A stretch of 18,117 bases of DNA from Sphingobacteriales bacterium (lineage in GTDB: Bacteria > Bacteroidota > Bacteroidia > Chitinophagales > UBA2359): assembly GCA_016711295.1 (NCBI GenBank), contig JADJTE010000008.1, forward strand, positions 1-18,117, given 5' to 3'. This document shows positions 15,401 to 18,117 of the stretch, piece by piece; within the stretch, counting starts at the first letter, position 1; every line of letters begins with the position of its first letter. Under the pieces are notes generated by a model. That model was not told the origin of the DNA and did not search any database. It worked only from the letters and a program-made list of their open reading frames with translations. Made by a program: the position numbers and the translations under genes.

Positions 15401-18117
15401 CAAGCCTTATGGAACAGCACTGTATGCGCCTGCCGTCGCGCCCACGTCTAAGCTCACCGTTGCCGTCAAGACTTCGCCCAAACAATAAGTATTGTCCAAA
15501 TAAGCAAAGCCCGCGTCGGTGGATTCGGACAAAGGGCGCAATCCGTCACGCTAATCGTAATCAGGGCTATATCGTCGGCAAAGCCCGCCGCCCGATACCG
15601 TGTATTCATAGACATAATCGCCCAGCGCCAAGCCGTTGCCCTCAAAACCGTGCCCGACAAAGCGGGTGCGCCGCCAACAGCACTGAACACGCCGCCCGAT
15701 ACGCCGACCAAAGTCGATAAATCTACCGCACCTCGTGCCCTCTGTATTGTCGTTGCATACGCTGGCAGTCGCATCGCCGCCCGCTATCGGTGCAGCCTCA
15801 ACCGTCACCGTAACCGCATCGCTCGAAGTACAGCCATTTGCATCTGTCACCGTCACCGTGTAGGTAGTCGTAGATAAAGGACTCACCGATACGGGAGAAC
15901 CTACTCCCGCGCCATTATCCCAAGCATAAGACAAACCGCTCGCACTCAAACTCACCGTTTCGCCCGAACAAATTGAAAGGTCTAAACCTGCATCTGCTAG
16001 GGCAGGGCATTGATGGTAAGGGCTCGTCGTTGCACTCGCCGATGGACAGGCCCCGATGCCGCTACAAAATTCGTCACCGGTATAACGCCCCCATGAACTT
16101 GCAGCGATGTCTATCGCGCCCGTAGCTGCATCTATCCCCAAGCCCAGGAACAGCACTGTATGTGCCTGCCGTCGCGCCCGCGTCTAAGGCCACCGTTGCC
16201 GTCAAGACTTCGCCCAAACAATAAGTACTGTCCAAATAAGCAAAGCCGCGCCGGCGGATTCGGACAAGGGGCGTAAGTTCGTCACTAATCGTAATCGGGC
16301 TATATCGTCGGGGCAAAGCCCGCGCCCGATACCGTGTATTCAGACATAATCGCCCGAGCCAACCCGTTTGCCCTCAAAAACTCGTGCCGGACCAAGCGGG
16401 TGCGCCGCCCCAACAGCACTGAACACGCCGCCCGATACGCCGACCAAAGTCGATAAATCTACCGCACTCGTGCCCTCTGTATTGTCGTTGCATACGCTGG
16501 CAGTCGCATCGCCGCCCGCTATCGGTGCAGCCTCAACCGTCACCGTAACCGCATCGCTCGAAGTACAGCCATTTCATCTGTCACCGTCACCGTGTAGGTA
16601 GTCGTAGATAAAGGACTCACCGATACGGGAGAACCTACTCCCGCGCCATTATCCCAAGCATAAGACGTTCCACCGCTTGCACTTAGGCTTGCTGTTTCGC
16701 CCGAACAAATTGAAATATCTGCGCCTGCATCTGCTAAGGGGCAGGGCATTGATAAGGCTCGTCGTTGCACTCGCCGATGGACAGGCCCCCGATGCCGCTA
16801 CAAAATTCGTCACCTATAAACGCCCGCTGCCTTGCGGCGATGTTCATCGCGCCAGTAGCCTCTACATCACCAAGCCCGATGGGTCAGCACTGTATGCCCC
16901 CTTGCCGTCGCGCCCGCGTCTAAGGTCACCGTTGCCGTCAAGACTTCGCCCAAACAATAAGTATTGTCCAAATAAGCAAAGCCGCGGCCGGTGGATTCGG
17001 ACAAAGGGCGCAATCCGTCACGCTAATCGTAATCAGGGCTATCGTCGGGGCAAAGCCCGCCGCCCGATACCGTGTATTCAGACATAATCGCCCAAGGCCA
17101 AGCCGTTGCCGTCAAAACTCGTGCCCGACAAAGCGGGTGCGCCGCCAACAGCACCGGAACACGCCGCCCGATACGCCGACCAAAGTCGATAAATCTACCG
17201 CACTCGTGCCCTCTGTATTGTCGTTGCATACGCTGGCAGTCGCATCGCCGCCCGCTATCGGTGCAGCCTCAACCGTCACCGTAACCGCATCGCTCGGAAG
17301 TACAGCCATTTGCATCTGTCACCGTCACCGTGTAGGTAGGCAGATAAAGGACTCACCGATACGGGAGAACCTACTCCCGCGCCATTATCCCAAGCATAAG
17401 ATGTTCCACCGCTTGCACTTAGGCTTGCTGTTTCGCCCGAACAAATTGAAATATCTGCGCCTGCATCTGCCAAGGGCAGGGCATTGATGTAAGCTCGTCG
17501 CTTGCACTCGCCGATGGACAGCCTCCCGATGCCCGCTACAAAATTCGTCACCGTATAAACGCCGCCGAACTTGCAGCGATGTCTATCGCGCCCGTAGCGC
17601 ATCTATCACCCAAGCCCCCAGGAACAGCACTCGGTATTGCCTGCCGTCGCCCGCGTCTAAGGTCACCGTTGCCGTCAAGACTTCGCCCAAACAATAAGTA
17701 TTGTCCAAATAAGCAAAGCCCGTGGGTCGGTGGATTCGGACAAAGGGCGCAATCCGTCACGCTAATCGTAATCAGGGCTATACTCGTCGAGCAAAGCCCG
17801 CCGCCCGATACCGTGTATTCATAGACATAATCGCCCAATGCCAAGTAAGTTGCCGTCAAAAAGTGCCCGACAGTCAAAAACGGGGGCCGCCAACCAGCAC
17901 TGAACACGCCGCCCGATACGCCGACCAAAGTCGATAAATCCACCGCACCCGTGCCCTCACTAATGTCGTTGCATACGCTGGCAGTCGCATCGCCACCCAT
18001 ATCGGTGCAGCCTCAACCGTCTCGTAACCGTCGCTCAAGTGCGCCATTTGCATCTATCACCCGTCCCGTGTAGGTAGTCGTAGATAAAGGACTCACCGAT
18101 ACGGGAGAACCTACTCC
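12497..18117 (-). CDS. Giant repetitive T9SS-secreted adhesin, C-terminal part (type B sorting domain; 5' end outside window)
   Basis: Reading from high to low coordinates, the protein enters the window inside a tandem array (13309-18117) of a 248-residue unit. Each unit holds an Ig-like part (DATASVCNDNTEGTSAVDLS, GVSGGVFSAVGGAPALSGTS, LGDYVYEYTVSGGG, DDIALITISVTDCALCPNPS), a second beta domain (FAYLDNTYCLGEV, LVIDAATGAIDIAAS, GVYTVTNFVAASGACPSASA) and a PKD-like part (ISICSGETASLSASGGTSYA, WDNGAGVGSPVSVSPLSTTT, YTVTVTDANGCTS). After the array come a unique Cys-containing Ig-like domain (about 13300-13050), a PKD-like domain (SYQWSPSDDLSCNTC, TTTTYTVVVTDEYGC; about 13020-12790) and the type B / gliding-motility C-terminal domain: PTAFSPNGDGQNDMF, MHLYNRWGNEVF, GWDGRY, YAYYIYVTFDDGE, ending SGNVTLVR at 12497. 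That domain targets proteins through T9SS for surface display, as in SprB-like adhesins. Many indels break the array; the unique C-terminal part has one, near 13040-13078. Confidence 0.93.
13309..18117. repeat. Tandem array of a ~744-bp coding repeat, about 6.5 copies
   Basis: Using GAGAACCTAC as an anchor, copies fall at 13667, 14412, 15156, 15895, 16629, 17365 and 18105, with spacings of 745, 744, 739, 734, 736 and 740. 744 bases equal 248 codons; the shorter spacings reflect net single-base deletions in the noisier copies. Copies are nearly identical at the DNA level, including synonymous positions, which points to recent duplication or ongoing homogenisation. The low-coordinate boundary is near 13309, where the sequence turns unique; the other end is outside the window. 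Confidence 0.95.

Noticed and set aside
13408..17937. Recurring plus-strand open frames across the array (reading PSKLVPDKAGAPP and similar)
   Set aside because: They are antisense shadows of the adhesin repeat, recur with its 744-bp period, and the minus-strand reading has clear domain and sorting motifs.
13309..18117. CRISPR-like periodic array
   Set aside because: The period is 744 bp, the whole unit is repeated without spacers, and it encodes protein domains.

Overview
The window looks like Bacteroidota DNA, probably from a Saprospiria/Chitinophagia-like gliding or environmental lineage. The evidence is a PorP/SprF protein, a very large secreted protein with a type B C-terminal sorting domain of the type IX secretion system (T9SS), a TonB-dependent receptor, a MoxR-DUF58 pair, and promoters of the Bacteroidota form TTTG-N20-TAnnTTTG. 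Start sites carry no Shine-Dalgarno sequence. I see no rRNA, tRNA or CRISPR array.

Layout. 1-1040 (-): PorP/SprF-type T9SS membrane protein, cut by the window edge. 1041-1560: no clear gene, but two back-to-back promoter-like elements. 1559-3046 (+): WD40-repeat protein with a proline-rich linker and a Bacteroidota C-terminal beta domain. 3253-5306 (+): a more AT-rich two-gene restriction-modification system, a C5-cytosine methyltransferase followed by a HaeII-family endonuclease. 5371-5829 (+): PhnB/VOC-family protein. 5837-5944: a 108-bp element with 13-bp terminal inverted repeats and an 8-bp target duplication, which I read as an IS66-type MITE. 6019-8915 (+): MoxR ATPase lacking its N-terminus, DUF58 protein and an exported SH3-domain protein, closed by a hairpin terminator. 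9098-11345 (-): TonB-dependent receptor of the haem/haemoglobin type. 11779-12334 (-): small unknown protein with a strong promoter. 12497-18117 (-): C-terminal part of a giant T9SS adhesin with about 6.5 near-identical copies of a 744-bp (248-residue) unit, running off the right edge.

Reading quality. Almost every gene is broken by single-base indels although conserved motifs continue in the neighbouring frame. Damage is heavy at 1-3.6 kb, 7-8.9 kb and 15.5-18.1 kb, and light at 4.2-5.1 kb and 9.1-13.3 kb. I read this as uncorrected long-read consensus error rather than mass pseudogenisation. Gene spans below are therefore reconstructed across frames.

Functionally, the left and right ends belong to T9SS surface biology (PorP/SprF partner, giant adhesin). 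The centre combines a probable horizontally acquired restriction-modification island, a small transposable element and a chaperone-type MoxR/DUF58 operon. The most interesting signals are the MITE, the mosaic pattern among adhesin repeats, and the truncated MoxR next to the MITE.
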